Shown: positions 54,823 through 63,832 of the stretch, in pieces
How the letters are laid out: each line of letters starts with the position of its first letter
Numbering within the stretch: position 1 is the stretch's first letter
Source of the DNA: JBEIFW01 sp046081125
GTDB lineage: Bacteria; Actinomycetota; Acidimicrobiia; Acidimicrobiales; Ilumatobacteraceae
Reading direction: 5' to 3'
Length of the DNA: 64,000 bases
Assembly: GCA_046081125.1 (NCBI GenBank)
Contig: JBJTVH010000102.1
Location: 1 to 64,000, forward strand
Made by a program: the position numbers and the translations under genes
The notes under the pieces: generated by a model
The model's input: the letters and a program-made list of their open reading frames with translations, nothing else
Told to the model about the DNA's origin: nothing
The model's database searches: none

Positions 54823-56040
54823 ATGCACCGGGTCGGCAGCCGACGGCGAACACTCCTCACAGCCCTTGCGATCGTTTGCTGCAGCGCGATCCCGGCCGCG
54901 TGTGCCGACGGCACGGGCAGCGCACCGGCGAGCACGACGGCGACCGTGACGACGGCCGCGACGACGGCCGCGACGACGGCCGGCAGCACCGGGGCCGCCC
55001 TCTCGACCGCCGCGGCGACGACCACGACCGCGGCCCCCGTCGTACCCCGCTTCGACGGTCCGGGGCCGGCCCCGGTCGGGGTGCGAGACCTCACGGTCGC
55101 CGGCCGGCCGGTCACGGTCTGGTACCCGGCGGCGGCCCCCACCGCCGCCCCGGCCTCCTACGACCTGCGCGATGCGCTGCCGGCGGCGGAACGACCCAAG
55201 CTCGAAGCCCTCACCGGCACGACGGTCGCCATGGCCGCAGGGCGCGATGCGCCCGTGGCGACCGGCGGCGAGCGGGCCGGGCTGGTCGTGTTCAGCCACG
55301 GGTTGGCCGGCTACGCCACCCAGTCGAGCTTCCTCACCGTCGGGCTGGCGACGTGGGGCTACGTGGTCGTGTCGCCCGAGCACCGCTCACGGAACCTGTC
55401 GGCCGTGTTGGCCGGGAGCTTCGGATCGATCGGCCAACCCTCCGATGTCGACGATCTCCTGGCGATGATCGACGCCTGGACGCGCCCGGGGAGCGACGTC
55501 CCGGGCGCCGCGCTGGTCGACCCCGCCCGCGTCGCCGTGGTCGGCCATTCGGCCGGCGGTTCGGCCGCGATCCGGGCGGCGGCCGATCCCCGGGTCCGCA
55601 CCTATGTGGCCATGGCCGCGCCGGTAGCGCAGAGCCCACCGCCGTCGGTCCCCTCGCTGCTGATCGCCGGGACCGACGACGCGATCGCTCCGGTCGACCG
55701 GGTGCGCGCCGCGGCTCGCGCGTTGCCCGCGCCGCGCCGGTACGCCGAGATGACCGGGGTGACCCACCTCGGGTTCATGGACATCTGCACCGTTGCCCGT
55801 GACCAGGGCGGGGTGCTCGCCGCCGCCGAGCGGGCCGGCGTGGCGGTCAACCCGCTCGTCGGGCGGCTGTTCGCCGACGGCTGCGACGACAAGTACCCCC
55901 CGGTGACGCGGGCGTGGCCGGCGATCCAGCACCTCGTGGTCGCCCATCTCCGCTCGGTGTTCACCGGGACACCGACTGCGCTCGGCGTCCGCGGCGGGCT
56001 CGACCGGGACGACGTGCGGGTGGACGAGGTGCTGCGCTGA
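54823..56040 (+). CDS. Lipoprotein alpha/beta hydrolase (PAF-acetylhydrolase / dienelactone hydrolase-like)
   Basis: The 405-residue exported protein has a lipoprotein signal (LLTALAIVCCSAIPAAC), a Thr/Ala-rich linker of about 45 residues, and then an alpha/beta-hydrolase. It has VRDLTVAGRPVTVWYPA, the oxyanion strand VVFSHGLAGYA, WGYVVVSPEHRS, nucleophile GHSAGG with Ser243, IAGTDDAIAP (Asp) and TGVTHLGFMDIC (His). The platelet-activating-factor-acetylhydrolase-like fold suggests an esterase or lipase on the cell surface. The substrate is unknown. Confidence 0.85.
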   Translation: MHRVGSRRRTLLTALAIVCCSAIPAACADGTGSAPASTTATVTTAATTAATTAGSTGAALSTAAATTTTAAPVVPRFDGPGPAPVGVRDLTVAGRPVTVWYPAAAPTAAPASYDLRDALPAAERPKLEALTGTTVAMAAGRDAPVATGGERAGLVVFSHGLAGYATQSSFLTVGLATWGYVVVSPEHRSRNLSAVLAGSFGSIGQPSDVDDLLAMIDAWTRPGSDVPGAALVDPARVAVVGHSAGGSAAIRAAADPRVRTYVAMAAPVAQSPPPSVPSLLIAGTDDAIAPVDRVRAAARALPAPRRYAEMTGVTHLGFMDICTVARDQGGVLAAAERAGVAVNPLVGRLFADGCDDKYPPVTRAWPAIQHLVVAHLRSVFTGTPTALGVRGGLDRDDVRVDEVLR

Positions 56041-56081
56041 CCCGCCGCGAGTGACGCCCGCCACTGTGCCAAGCTCGGGTC

Positions 56082-57245
56082 ATGCCGCAGCCTTGGCCGC
56101 TCCGTTTCGGGATTTTCCTGCCGCCGATGCACAAGGTCGGCCTGAACCCGCACCTCGCACTCCACCGCAATCTCGAACTCGTCGAGCACCTCGACCGCCT
56201 CGGCTACCACGAGGCCTGGATCGGTGAACACCACTCGGCGGGCAGCGAGCTGATCGCGTCGCCGGAGGTGTTCATCGCCGCGGCGAGCCAGCGGACTCGT
56301 TCGATCAAGCTGGGCACCGGAGTGAACTCGCTCCCCTACCACCATCCGTTGATCCTGGCCGACCGCATCGTCATGCTCGACCACCTCACCCGGGGCCGGA
56401 TGATGTTCGGCGCCGGACCGGGTCAGCTCACGAGCGACGCGATGATGCTCGGCATCGACCCGGCCGACCAGCGGCCGCGCATGGAGCAGGCGCTCGAGGT
56501 GATCATGCGGTTGTTCCGGGGCGAGACCGTCACCGAGAAGACCGACTGGTTCACCTGCGACGGGGCGGTGCTGCAGATGCGCCCCTACAGCGACTTCGAC
56601 ATCGCGGTCGCTGCGTCGGTGTCACCGACGGGCTCCAAGCTCGCCGGCCGCCACGGGATCGGCATGCTGTCGATCGCGGCCACGGACCCGGTGGCGTTCC
56701 CGTTGCTGGCCGGCCATTGGCAGGTGTGGCAGGACGAAGCGGCCGCCCACGGCCACGTCGCGGACCGCCGGGCCTGGCGGATGATGGGGCCGATGCACCT
56801 CGCCGACACCGTCGAGGAGGCGAAGGCCAACTGCCGCTACGGCCTCGAATGGATCCTCGACTACCTGCGCCACATCATCCCGTCCGAACCGCCGACCGCC
56901 ACCGACTACGACGGCCTCGTCGACGAACTGAACGCGTCGGGTCGGTTCATCATCGGCACCCCGGCGATGGCGATCGCGCAGATCGAGCGGCTCATCGAGA
57001 TGTCCGGCGGGTTCGGGGCCTTCTTGATGATGGGCGCCGACTTCGCGCCGTGGCAGGCCACGCTGCGCCACTACGAGTTGTTCGCCGAGGAGGTCATGCC
57101 CCACTTCACCGGGCAGCTCGCGCCGGTGCAGGCCAGCTACGACCACGTGATGGCCGGCGGCGACCGGTACGTCGCCGCCACCCTCAACGCCCAGCTGGCC
57201 TCGATCGAGCAGTACGCCGCCGAACGATCCGCCGGCCCCGCCTGA
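56082..57245 (+). CDS. Luciferase-like monooxygenase (LLM class flavoprotein)
   Basis: The 387-residue TIM-barrel flavin monooxygenase has FGIFLPPMHKVG, HLDRLGYHEAWIGEHHSAGS, ELIASPEVFIAAASQRTRSI, LGTGVNSLPYHHPLILADRI and GRMMFGAGPGQL. This is the limonene 1,2-monooxygenase / long-chain LLM subgroup with EHH and R-motif conserved. The C-terminal part has GTPAMAIAQIERLIEMSGGF and WQATLRHYELFAEEVMPHF. It uses FMNH2 and oxygen; the substrate is unknown. No reductase is adjacent. It is followed by the glycine riboswitch. Confidence 0.88.
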   Translation: MPQPWPLRFGIFLPPMHKVGLNPHLALHRNLELVEHLDRLGYHEAWIGEHHSAGSELIASPEVFIAAASQRTRSIKLGTGVNSLPYHHPLILADRIVMLDHLTRGRMMFGAGPGQLTSDAMMLGIDPADQRPRMEQALEVIMRLFRGETVTEKTDWFTCDGAVLQMRPYSDFDIAVAASVSPTGSKLAGRHGIGMLSIAATDPVAFPLLAGHWQVWQDEAAAHGHVADRRAWRMMGPMHLADTVEEAKANCRYGLEWILDYLRHIIPSEPPTATDYDGLVDELNASGRFIIGTPAMAIAQIERLIEMSGGFGAFLMMGADFAPWQATLRHYELFAEEVMPHFTGQLAPVQASYDHVMAGGDRYVAATLNAQLASIEQYAAERSAGPA

Positions 57246-57253
57246 CCCGACGG

Positions 57254-57259
57254 TAGGAT
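57254..57259 (+). promoter_or_regulatory. -10 hexamer TAGGAT of the glycine riboswitch-gcvP transcript
   Basis: TAGGAT lies just after the LLM gene stop and about 20 bases before the first aptamer, fitting a promoter that drives the riboswitch and gcvP. Confidence 0.5.
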
Positions 57260-57278
57260 GCGGGCGCCGGTGACCCGG

Positions 57279-57465
57279 CGCGGGAGAGCTGGCGTGGGCT
57301 TCGGCCGGCGGCAGCGCCGAAGGAGCAACCACCCCGGAAACTCTCAGGCCCCAGGACCGCGTCGGTGAGGCGAACGCTGGAGAGCAGAGGTTCGGCCTCT
57401 CACCGACGGGGAAAGACGGGTTCGCCCGTCGAAGCTCTCAGGTAACCACGACAGCGGGGGAACCA
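57279..57465 (+). ncRNA. Tandem glycine riboswitch (gcvT element)
   Basis: Two consecutive glycine aptamers are visible. The first has GCGGGAGAGCTGGCG, the core CGCCGAAGGAGCAACCA and AAACTCTCAGG followed by ACCGCG. The second has CTGGAGAGCAGAGG, an ACGGGTTCGCCCGT hairpin and GCTCTCAGGTAACC. The paired GGAGAG / CTCTCAGG boxes and the short linker are diagnostic of the gcvT riboswitch. It leads directly into gcvP, so glycine should turn on glycine cleavage. Confidence 0.93.
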
Positions 57466-57490
57466 GCCACCGGCCCTTCGGAGGTCCCCC

Positions 57491-60403
57491 ATGTCTGCTC
57501 CCGCCCCGCTGCCGTCGTTTTCCCTGCCGGCCGACACCGAGGGCCACCTGGACGACGGCGAGTTCGAGCACCGTCACATCGGGGTCGACGGTGACGACCG
57601 GGCCCCGATGTTGCGGACCGTCGGCGCGGCCTCGATCGAGGCGTTGATCGCTCGGGCGGTGCCGGCGTCGATCCGTTCGGGCGCACCGCTGCCGGTCGCA
57701 CCGGCGGTGCCGGAGCACCGGGCGCTCGACGAACTCGCCGCGATCGCCCGCCGCAACCGCCGGTGCACGTCGCTGATCGGCATGGGCTACCACGGCACGA
57801 TCATGCCGGCCGTGCTGCGGCGCACGGTGCTCGAGAGCCCGGCCTGGTACACCGCCTACACCCCGTACCAGCCCGAGATCAGCCAGGGCCGGCTCGAGGC
57901 GCTGCTCACGTTCCAGACGATGGTCGCCGACCTGTGCGGGCTCGACCTGGCGGGCGCGTCGTTGCTCGACGAAGCGACCGCGGCCGCCGAGGCGATGACG
58001 ATGGCCCGCCGCCTGTCTCGCGTCGCCGGGGCCACCTTCGCCGTGCACGCCGACGTCCATCCTCAGGTCGCTGCGGTGCTCGCCACCCGGGCCGAGCCGC
58101 TCGGGGTCGCCGTGCACGTGGCCGACCTGCTCGTCTCACCGCTGCCCGACGGCTGCTTCGGGGTGCTGCTCCCCTGCCCGACGTCCACCGGGGCGATACC
58201 GGACTGGCGCCCGGTCGCCGATGCCGCCCATGCCGCCGGGGCCCTCGTCGTCGCCGAGGTCGACGTGCTGTCGCTGCTGCTCGTCGCGCCGCCTGGCTCG
58301 TGGGGCGCCGACCTGGCCGTCGGTTCCACCCAGCGGTTCGGGGTGCCGATGGGGTTCGGCGGCCCGCACGCCGCGTTCCTCGCCTGCAACGACGTGCACG
58401 CCCGGGCCCTGCCCGGCCGCCTGGTCGGTGCGTCCATGGACGCCGAGGGCCGCCCGGCGCTGCGGCTCGCCCTGCAGACCCGGGAGCAGCACATCCGCCG
58501 GGAGAAAGCGACGTCCAACATCTGCACCGCCCAGGTGCTGCTGGCGGTGCTCGCGGCGCTCTACGCCGTGCACCACGGCCCCGACGGGTTGCGGCGCATC
58601 GCGCAGCGGGTACACGCCGCGGCGTCGTCGCTCGCCGGTGCGCTGCGGGCCGGTGGTGTCGAGTTGGTGCACGACACATGGTTCGACACGGTCACCGCCC
58701 TCGTCCCGGGACGCGCGGCCGAGGTGGTGGCCGCAGCGCTCGCCCGGGACGTGAACCTGCGGCTCGTCGATGCGGACCGGGTCGGGATCACCGTCGACGA
58801 GACGACGACACCGGCCGTGCTCGACGCCGTGCTCGACTCGTTCGGCGTGCCCGGGGGTGTCGAGGGGGGAACGGCGATCGGTGCCGATCCGATCCCGTTG
58901 CGGCGCAGCGGCGAGGTGCTCACCCACCCGGTGTTCCACCGCTACCACGGCGAGGCGGAACTGGTGCGGTACGTGCGCCGGCTCGCCGATCGCGACCTCG
59001 CCTTGGACCGCACGATGATCCCCCTCGGATCGTGCACGATGAAGCTCAACGCTGCGGCCGAGATGCTGCCGATCACCTGGCCGGAGTTCGCCGACCTGCA
59101 CCCGTTCGCACCGCTGGAGCAGGCTGCCGGCACCCTCGAGCTGATCGCCCAACTCGAGTCCATGCTGCTCGCCTGCACGGGTTACGACGCGATCTCGTTG
59201 CAGCCCAATGCCGGGAGCCAGGGCGAGCTCGCCGGGTTGCTCGCGATCCGGGCGTACCACCGGAGCCGGGGCGACGTCGATCGCACCGTGTGCCTGATCC
59301 CGTCCTCGGCACACGGGACGAACGCAGCGAGCGCCGTGATGGCCGGCATGTCGGTCGTGGTGGTCGCCTGCCGCGAGGACGGCGACGTCGACCTCGATGA
59401 CCTGCGGGCCAAGGCCGCCACGGCGGGCGACCGGCTGGCTGCCGTGATGGTCACCTATCCCTCGACCCATGGCGTCTACGAGGTCGGGATCACCGATCTG
59501 TGCGAGATCGTCCACCGCCACGGCGGTCAGGTGTACGTCGACGGCGCCAATCTCAACGCGCTCGTCGGGGTGGCCCCGCCCGGTGGGTTCGGGGCCGACG
59601 TCAGCCACCTGAACCTGCACAAGACCTTCTGCATCCCCCACGGCGGTGGCGGGCCCGGCGTGGGTCCCACCGCGGTGAAGGCGCACCTCGCCCCGTTCCT
59701 GCCCTCGCATCCGGTGCACCCGTCGTGCAACCCTGCGGGCGTTGCCGCCGGCAACCCGGTCGGGCCGGTGTCGGCTGCGCCGTGGGGCTCGGCGGGCATC
59801 CTGGCGATCCCGTGGATGTACGTGCGCATGATGGGGCCCGACGGCTTGCGGCGCGCCACCGAGCAGGCGGTGTTGAGCGCCAACTACGTCGCCCGCCGCC
59901 TCGAGGGAGCGTTCCCGGTGCTGTACCGCGGCGAGCACGGCGACGTCGCCCACGAGTGCATCCTCGACCTGCGGCCGCTCACCAAGGCCACCGGGGTCAC
60001 TGCCGAGGACGTCGCCAAGCGGCTCATGGACCACGGGTTCCACGCGCCGACGTTGAGCTTCCCGGTCGCAGGCACGCTCATGGTCGAGCCGACCGAATCC
60101 GAGTCACGCCGCGAACTCGACCGGTTCTGCGAGGCGATGCTCGCCATCCGGGCCGAGATCGACCGGGTTGCCGCAGGCGACTGGCCGATCGAGGCGAGCC
60201 CGTTGCGGCTCGCCCCGCACACCGCGGAAGCGGTCATGGCCGACGTGTGGGACCGGCCCTACCGGCGCGAGGAAGCGGCCTACCCGACGGCGGCCACCCG
60301 GCTCGCCAAGTACTGGCCGCCGGTCGCACGGATCGATGCCGCCGCCGGCGACCGCAACCTGGTGTGCTCGTGCCTGCCGGTGGAGGCCTACGCGCTGCGC
60401 TGA
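57491..60403 (+). CDS. gcvP: Glycine dehydrogenase (decarboxylating), P protein
   Basis: The 970-residue full-length (fused alpha-beta type) P protein decarboxylates glycine and passes the aminomethyl group to lipoyl-GcvH. It has FEHRHIGVDGDDR at the N-terminus, IGMGYHGTIMPAVLRR, YTPYQPEISQGRLEALLTFQ, TIMPLGSCTMKLN-type sequence (MIPLGSCTMKLNAA), and PLP Lys711 in NLHKTFCIPHGGGGPG. ATG is preceded by GGAGGT. Expression should follow the upstream glycine riboswitch. Its last 16 bases overlap the 3' end of the convergent gcvT. Confidence 0.97.
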   Translation: MSAPAPLPSFSLPADTEGHLDDGEFEHRHIGVDGDDRAPMLRTVGAASIEALIARAVPASIRSGAPLPVAPAVPEHRALDELAAIARRNRRCTSLIGMGYHGTIMPAVLRRTVLESPAWYTAYTPYQPEISQGRLEALLTFQTMVADLCGLDLAGASLLDEATAAAEAMTMARRLSRVAGATFAVHADVHPQVAAVLATRAEPLGVAVHVADLLVSPLPDGCFGVLLPCPTSTGAIPDWRPVADAAHAAGALVVAEVDVLSLLLVAPPGSWGADLAVGSTQRFGVPMGFGGPHAAFLACNDVHARALPGRLVGASMDAEGRPALRLALQTREQHIRREKATSNICTAQVLLAVLAALYAVHHGPDGLRRIAQRVHAAASSLAGALRAGGVELVHDTWFDTVTALVPGRAAEVVAAALARDVNLRLVDADRVGITVDETTTPAVLDAVLDSFGVPGGVEGGTAIGADPIPLRRSGEVLTHPVFHRYHGEAELVRYVRRLADRDLALDRTMIPLGSCTMKLNAAAEMLPITWPEFADLHPFAPLEQAAGTLELIAQLESMLLACTGYDAISLQPNAGSQGELAGLLAIRAYHRSRGDVDRTVCLIPSSAHGTNAASAVMAGMSVVVVACREDGDVDLDDLRAKAATAGDRLAAVMVTYPSTHGVYEVGITDLCEIVHRHGGQVYVDGANLNALVGVAPPGGFGADVSHLNLHKTFCIPHGGGGPGVGPTAVKAHLAPFLPSHPVHPSCNPAGVAAGNPVGPVSAAPWGSAGILAIPWMYVRMMGPDGLRRATEQAVLSANYVARRLEGAFPVLYRGEHGDVAHECILDLRPLTKATGVTAEDVAKRLMDHGFHAPTLSFPVAGTLMVEPTESESRRELDRFCEAMLAIRAEIDRVAAGDWPIEASPLRLAPHTAEAVMADVWDRPYRREEAAYPTAATRLAKYWPPVARIDAAAGDRNLVCSCLPVEAYALR

Positions 60404-61446
60404 GGCCGAACGAACGGTACGGCCACGACCTGCCCGGGCAATGCCGTGCCCCGCACGTCGATCTCGACGACCTCGCCGATGGCGACGGCGGGTTCGACGA
60501 GCGCGAGCGCGATGCCGTGCCCGAGCACCGGGGAGAAGTTGCCGCTCGTGACCGTGCCCACGAACCGGCCGTCGGCGAGCACGGGGCACTCGGCCCGCGG
60601 CGGGCGGCGGCCCTCGGTGGCGATCCCCCGCAGCACCCGGTGCGGTCCCCGGGCCCGTTCGGCCTCGAGCGACGCTTTGCCACGGAACGACGGCTTCCCC
60701 CAGGCGACGACCCAGCCGAGCCGGGCTTGCAGCGGGGTGATCCCCGGGCCGAGTTCGTGCCCGTGGAGCGGCAGCGCGGCCTCGAGGCGAAGCGTGTCGC
60801 GCGCCCCGAGCCCGGCCGGGGTGATCCCGGCGGCGAGGATCCGGTCCCAGACGGCGCCGGCGACGGCGACCGGGGCTGCCACCTCGATGCCGTCCTCCCC
60901 GGTGTACCCGGTTCCGGCGACCCGGCACTCGACCCCGTCCCAGTCGCAGCGAGCCACCTCGAATCGGCCGACGGCGGCCGCCTGCGGCCACCACGATGCG
61001 ACCCGTTCCCGGGCCCGCGGGCCCTGCACGGCGAGCACCACCCGCTCGGCGGTCACGTCCGTCCCGCCGATCGCGGCGCGCACGCCGTCGGTGTTGGAGG
61101 CGTTGGGCATCACGTCGAACTCGTCGGGTCCGACCCACCAGACGATCAGGTCGTCGAGCACCCCGCCGGCGTCGTCGAGCAGGTGGGTGTACTGGGCCCG
61201 GCCGGGCCCGATGCGGTCGAGGTCGTTGGTGAGGACCGCCTGCAGGCGGTCGTGCGCGCCCGTATCGGTGACCCGCACCGTGCCGAGGTGGCTGACGTCG
61301 AACACCGCGCTGTCGGACCGGCAGGCGAGGTGCTCGTGCACGGTGCCGGTCGGGTACTGCAGCGGCATCTCCCACCCACCGAAGGGCACCACCTTCGCCC
61401 CGGCGGCGAGGTGCCGGTCGTGGAGGGGCGACCGGCGGTCGCTCAC
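60388..61446 (-). CDS. gcvT: Aminomethyltransferase, glycine cleavage T protein
   Basis: This 352-residue T protein has PLHDRHLAAGAKVVPFGGWE and MPLQYPTGTVHEHLACR at the N-terminus, VFDVSHLGTVRVTG-type sequence, and YTHLLDDAGGVLDDLIVWW. The folate-site Asp-rich strand is followed by YTGEDGIEVAAP, GLGARDTLRLEAALPLHGHE, and VTSGNFSPVLGHGIALALVE. It transfers the methylene unit to tetrahydrofolate, releasing ammonia. GTG overlaps the upstream MerR stop by 4 bases. It is thus the last gene of the gcvH-garA-ftsR operon, on the strand opposite to gcvP. Confidence 0.95.
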   Translation of the reverse strand: MSDRRSPLHDRHLAAGAKVVPFGGWEMPLQYPTGTVHEHLACRSDSAVFDVSHLGTVRVTDTGAHDRLQAVLTNDLDRIGPGRAQYTHLLDDAGGVLDDLIVWWVGPDEFDVMPNASNTDGVRAAIGGTDVTAERVVLAVQGPRARERVASWWPQAAAVGRFEVARCDWDGVECRVAGTGYTGEDGIEVAAPVAVAGAVWDRILAAGITPAGLGARDTLRLEAALPLHGHELGPGITPLQARLGWVVAWGKPSFRGKASLEAERARGPHRVLRGIATEGRRPPRAECPVLADGRFVGTVTSGNFSPVLGHGIALALVEPAVAIGEVVEIDVRGTALPGQVVAVPFVRPQRSA

Positions 61447-61940
61447 CGGGCCACGGCCGACCGTGTGCCCACGGCGTTCGGCGCATCGGCGCCGGGCAGG
61501 TCGACGATCGCTGCGTCGACGTCACGCTTCACGTCACCCATCGGCAACACGTTGAGCACGCCCTGGCCGCGCTTCACGACGTCGATCAGGGTGTCGTCGT
61601 CGCACAGCAGCACCCGGTTGCCGGCGATCACCAAGTTGGCCGATGCGATGTCGACCCCGGTCGAGCCGCGCAGGTAGTCGAACACCTGCCGGACCGATTC
61701 GAGCTTGATGCCGGCGTCGAGCAGCTTCTTGATCATGCGGAGCTCGAGCAGGTCCCGGTACGAGTAGAGGCGGCGTGAGCCGCTTCCCCGTGCCTCCGAC
61801 AGCGACGGCCGCACCAGATCGGTGCGCGCCCAGTAGTCGAGTTGGCGGTACGAGATGCCGACGATGTCGGCCGCCTGCGTGCCGGAGAACCCGGCCCCAT
61901 CCGACGACGGACCATGGGTTGCACCTGACGTCAGGGACAC
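61443..61940 (-). CDS. MerR-family regulator (Rv1830-like)
   Basis: The 165-residue MerR protein starts at GTG 61940, with GGAGG five bases upstream. The HTH begins FSGTQAADIVGISYRQLDYW and ARTDLVRPSL, and then SRRLYSYRDLLELRMIKKLL and DAGIKLESVRQVFDYLRG. A C-terminal ~65-residue domain (GNRVLLCDDDTLIDVVKRGQ, GVLNVLPMGDV) matches the mycobacterial Rv1830 type rather than metal sensors, as no Cys ligands are present. Its place beside the BFN protein and FtsR is the conserved actinobacterial order. It overlaps gcvT by 4 bases. Confidence 0.88.
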   Translation of the reverse strand: MSLTSGATHGPSSDGAGFSGTQAADIVGISYRQLDYWARTDLVRPSLSEARGSGSRRLYSYRDLLELRMIKKLLDAGIKLESVRQVFDYLRGSTGVDIASANLVIAGNRVLLCDDDTLIDVVKRGQGVLNVLPMGDVKRDVDAAIVDLPGADAPNAVGTRSAVAR

Positions 61941-62016
61941 GAGAACCTCCGAGGGCCGCCCGCCGGACCACAGCAGCGTAGTTACGCCGGTGTGGTCGTC
62001 AAGCACCCGGGGTGGT

Positions 62017-62508
62017 TCAGGGGGCGAAATCCTCGGGGTTCACGTCCTCGAGGAACGCCCGGAACTCGCCGAGGATCTCCTCGGACTGCTCGCCTTCGGC
62101 CTCCGGCTCGGGGGCCTGACCGGCGAGGTCGAGCACGCCGGGCGACGCGAAGATCGCCGCACCCGTACGGACGGCCAGTGCGATGCCGTCCGAGGGGCGG
62201 CACGACACGGTGTGGCGTACCCCGCCCACGAGGAGGTGCAGTTCGGCGAAGAACGTCTGATCGCGCAGGTCGTTGACGACAACCTTCTCGAGCGAACCGC
62301 CGAACTCCTCGATGACGGTGCGCAGCAGGTCGTGGGTGAGCGGCCGGGGAGGCACCACGCCGTCGAGCGCGTGCGCGATCGCCATGGCTTCCGGGTGGCC
62401 GATGTAGATCGGCAGGAGGCGGTGTGCTTCGCCCTGCTCTCGCAGCAGCACGATCGGCTGGTTCGCCGGCATCTCGAGCCGGACACCGACCAGGTCCATG
62501 GAGATCAC
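62017..62508 (-). CDS. Bifunctional nuclease (BFN) domain protein (Rv1829-like)
   Basis: The 163-residue protein has the BFN/DUF151 domain: VGVRLEMPANQPIVLLRE, RLLPIYIGHPEAMAIAHALD, RPLTHDLLRTVIEEFGGSLE, FFAELHLLV and VSCRPSDGIALAVRTGAAIF. An acidic tail (EPEAEGEQSEEILGEFRAFL) follows. Orthologues are conserved in actinobacteria between FtsR and a second MerR, as here. The DNase/RNase activity of plant BFN homologues is known, but the bacterial role is unclear. The start is GTG 62508; ATG 62499 is possible. Confidence 0.9.
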   Translation of the reverse strand: MISMDLVGVRLEMPANQPIVLLREQGEAHRLLPIYIGHPEAMAIAHALDGVVPPRPLTHDLLRTVIEEFGGSLEKVVVNDLRDQTFFAELHLLVGGVRHTVSCRPSDGIALAVRTGAAIFASPGVLDLAGQAPEPEAEGEQSEEILGEFRAFLEDVNPEDFAP

Positions 62509-62618
62509 GAGAAAACCCTAACGCTGCACCGGTCCACCGTGTCGTGCCAGGCGACCGATTCTTCCCCGGCCCTGCGGAGCCGTCGCCGGACGCGGCCCGG
62601 TCCGGATCGCAGAATGGC

Positions 62619-63335
62619 TCAGCGCGGCTCGGCGAGCGGCGCGAGCGCGCTGCGCACCAACGCGTCGCGCAAACGCGCCCCGAGCGACACGAGCTCGTCG
62701 AGCTTGCCCTGGGCCTCGGCGCGCACTTTCGGGTTGCGCTGCTTGGCCAGCGGGAGCACGACCTGCTCGATGATCCCGACCTCGCGCTCGGCTGCGCTGC
62801 GGTACATGCGCAGATGCCGGGCCTCGACGCCGTGCCGCAAGAACGCTGCGGCGAGCCGGGCGACGTCGAGCGCATCGGCGCCGTAGCGGGTCACCCCCGA
62901 GCGGGTGCGGCCGTGCAGCAGACCGAACGACTCGATCTCGCGGACCTGTTCGACGAGCAGCCCGCTCGCCCCGGCGAGCTCCTCGAGCGAGAACTCGACG
63001 GCCGAACCGGGCAGGGTCCCTGCGGGCGGCGCCGCGGGCGTCGGTTCGGCGTGGCCGTCGACCCCCGGGGCCGGGCCGGCCGGCTCGGCGGCGAGGCGAT
63101 CCTTGATGACCCGCAGCGGCAGGAAGTGCTCCTTTTGCTCCCGCAGGATGAACCGCAACCGGCGCAGGTCGGCGTCGTAGAACTTGCGGTAGCCGCTGGC
63201 CGTGCGTTCGGGGTCGATCAGCCCCTGGGCCTCGAGGAACCGGATCTTGGAGATGGTGACGTCAGGGAACTCGGGTTGCAGCACGGCGAGCACCTCGCCG
63301 ATCGACAGGAACGGCCGCTCCACGCCACCGCTCAC
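62619..63335 (-). CDS. ftsR: MerR-family regulator FtsR
   Basis: The 238-residue MerR protein has FLSIGEVLAVLQPEFPDVTI, SKIRFLEAQGLIDPERTASG and YRKFYDADLRRLRFILREQK, which is the FtsR/Rv1828 signature winged helix. A Pro/Ala linker precedes FSLEELAGASGLLVEQVREI and a long helical C-terminal domain (ARLAAAFLRHGVEARHLRMY). FtsR activates ftsZ transcription in Corynebacterium. ATG or GTG at 63335 overlaps the garA stop by 4 bases. The 110-base gap before the BFN gene holds nothing evident. Confidence 0.9.
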   Translation of the reverse strand: MSGGVERPFLSIGEVLAVLQPEFPDVTISKIRFLEAQGLIDPERTASGYRKFYDADLRRLRFILREQKEHFLPLRVIKDRLAAEPAGPAPGVDGHAEPTPAAPPAGTLPGSAVEFSLEELAGASGLLVEQVREIESFGLLHGRTRSGVTRYGADALDVARLAAAFLRHGVEARHLRMYRSAAEREVGIIEQVVLPLAKQRNPKVRAEAQGKLDELVSLGARLRDALVRSALAPLAEPR

Positions 63336-63826
63336 CCGGCATCGGCCCCGAGGAGGAACACGAGCTTGAACTTCCCCACCTGCAGCTCGTCGCCGTGGAC
63401 GAGCGGCCGGCTGCCGGCGATGCGCTCGTGGTTCAGGTAGGTGCCGTTGAGCGAACCGGCGTCACGCACGGCGAACCCGTCGGCGGTGCGCGCCACCTCG
63501 ACGTGCTGGCGGGAGACGGTGATGTCGTCGAGCGACACGTCGGCGTCGTCGCTGCGCCCGAGGGTGGTGACCGCCTTGGTGAGCTGCACCCGCAGGCCGG
63601 CCTGGGGGCCGGAGCGCACGAGCAGCACCGCCTGCCCGCCGGGCAGGTCGGCGAGGTTGACGACCACGTCGTCGTCGGGTTCCGGGGCGCTCTCGCCGGG
63701 TTCCCGGGTGTGGAACGTGATCGTGCGCTCGGGGCGCGCCACGTCGAGCGGCGCCCCGCACACCGAGCAGAAGTTCGACTCGGGCGGATTGCGATGCCCG
63801 CACTGGTTGCAGAACAGCGCCGCCAC
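63332..63826 (-). CDS. garA: FHA-domain protein GarA-like
   Basis: The 164-residue protein has an N-terminal zinc ribbon (FCNQCGHRNPPESNFCSVCG with two CxxC pairs), a short Thr-containing linker (RTITFHTREPG), and an FHA domain. The FHA domain has LVRSGPQAGLRVQLTKAVTT, LGRSDDADVSLDDITVSRQH and VRDAGSLNGTYLNHERI, with the phosphothreonine-binding Arg, Ser, His and Asn in place. GarA binds and inhibits 2-oxoglutarate/glutamate enzymes under PknG/PknB control in mycobacteria. The zinc ribbon extension is a difference from mycobacterial GarA. GTG start, 6 bases after the gcvH stop. Confidence 0.85.
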   Translation of the reverse strand: MAALFCNQCGHRNPPESNFCSVCGAPLDVARPERTITFHTREPGESAPEPDDDVVVNLADLPGGQAVLLVRSGPQAGLRVQLTKAVTTLGRSDDADVSLDDITVSRQHVEVARTADGFAVRDAGSLNGTYLNHERIAGSRPLVHGDELQVGKFKLVFLLGADAG

Positions 63827-63832
63827 GGCCGG

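Noticed and set aside
58136..60043. 635-codon open frame opposite gcvP
   Set aside because: Antisense shadow; the plus strand encodes an intact P protein with PLP motif.
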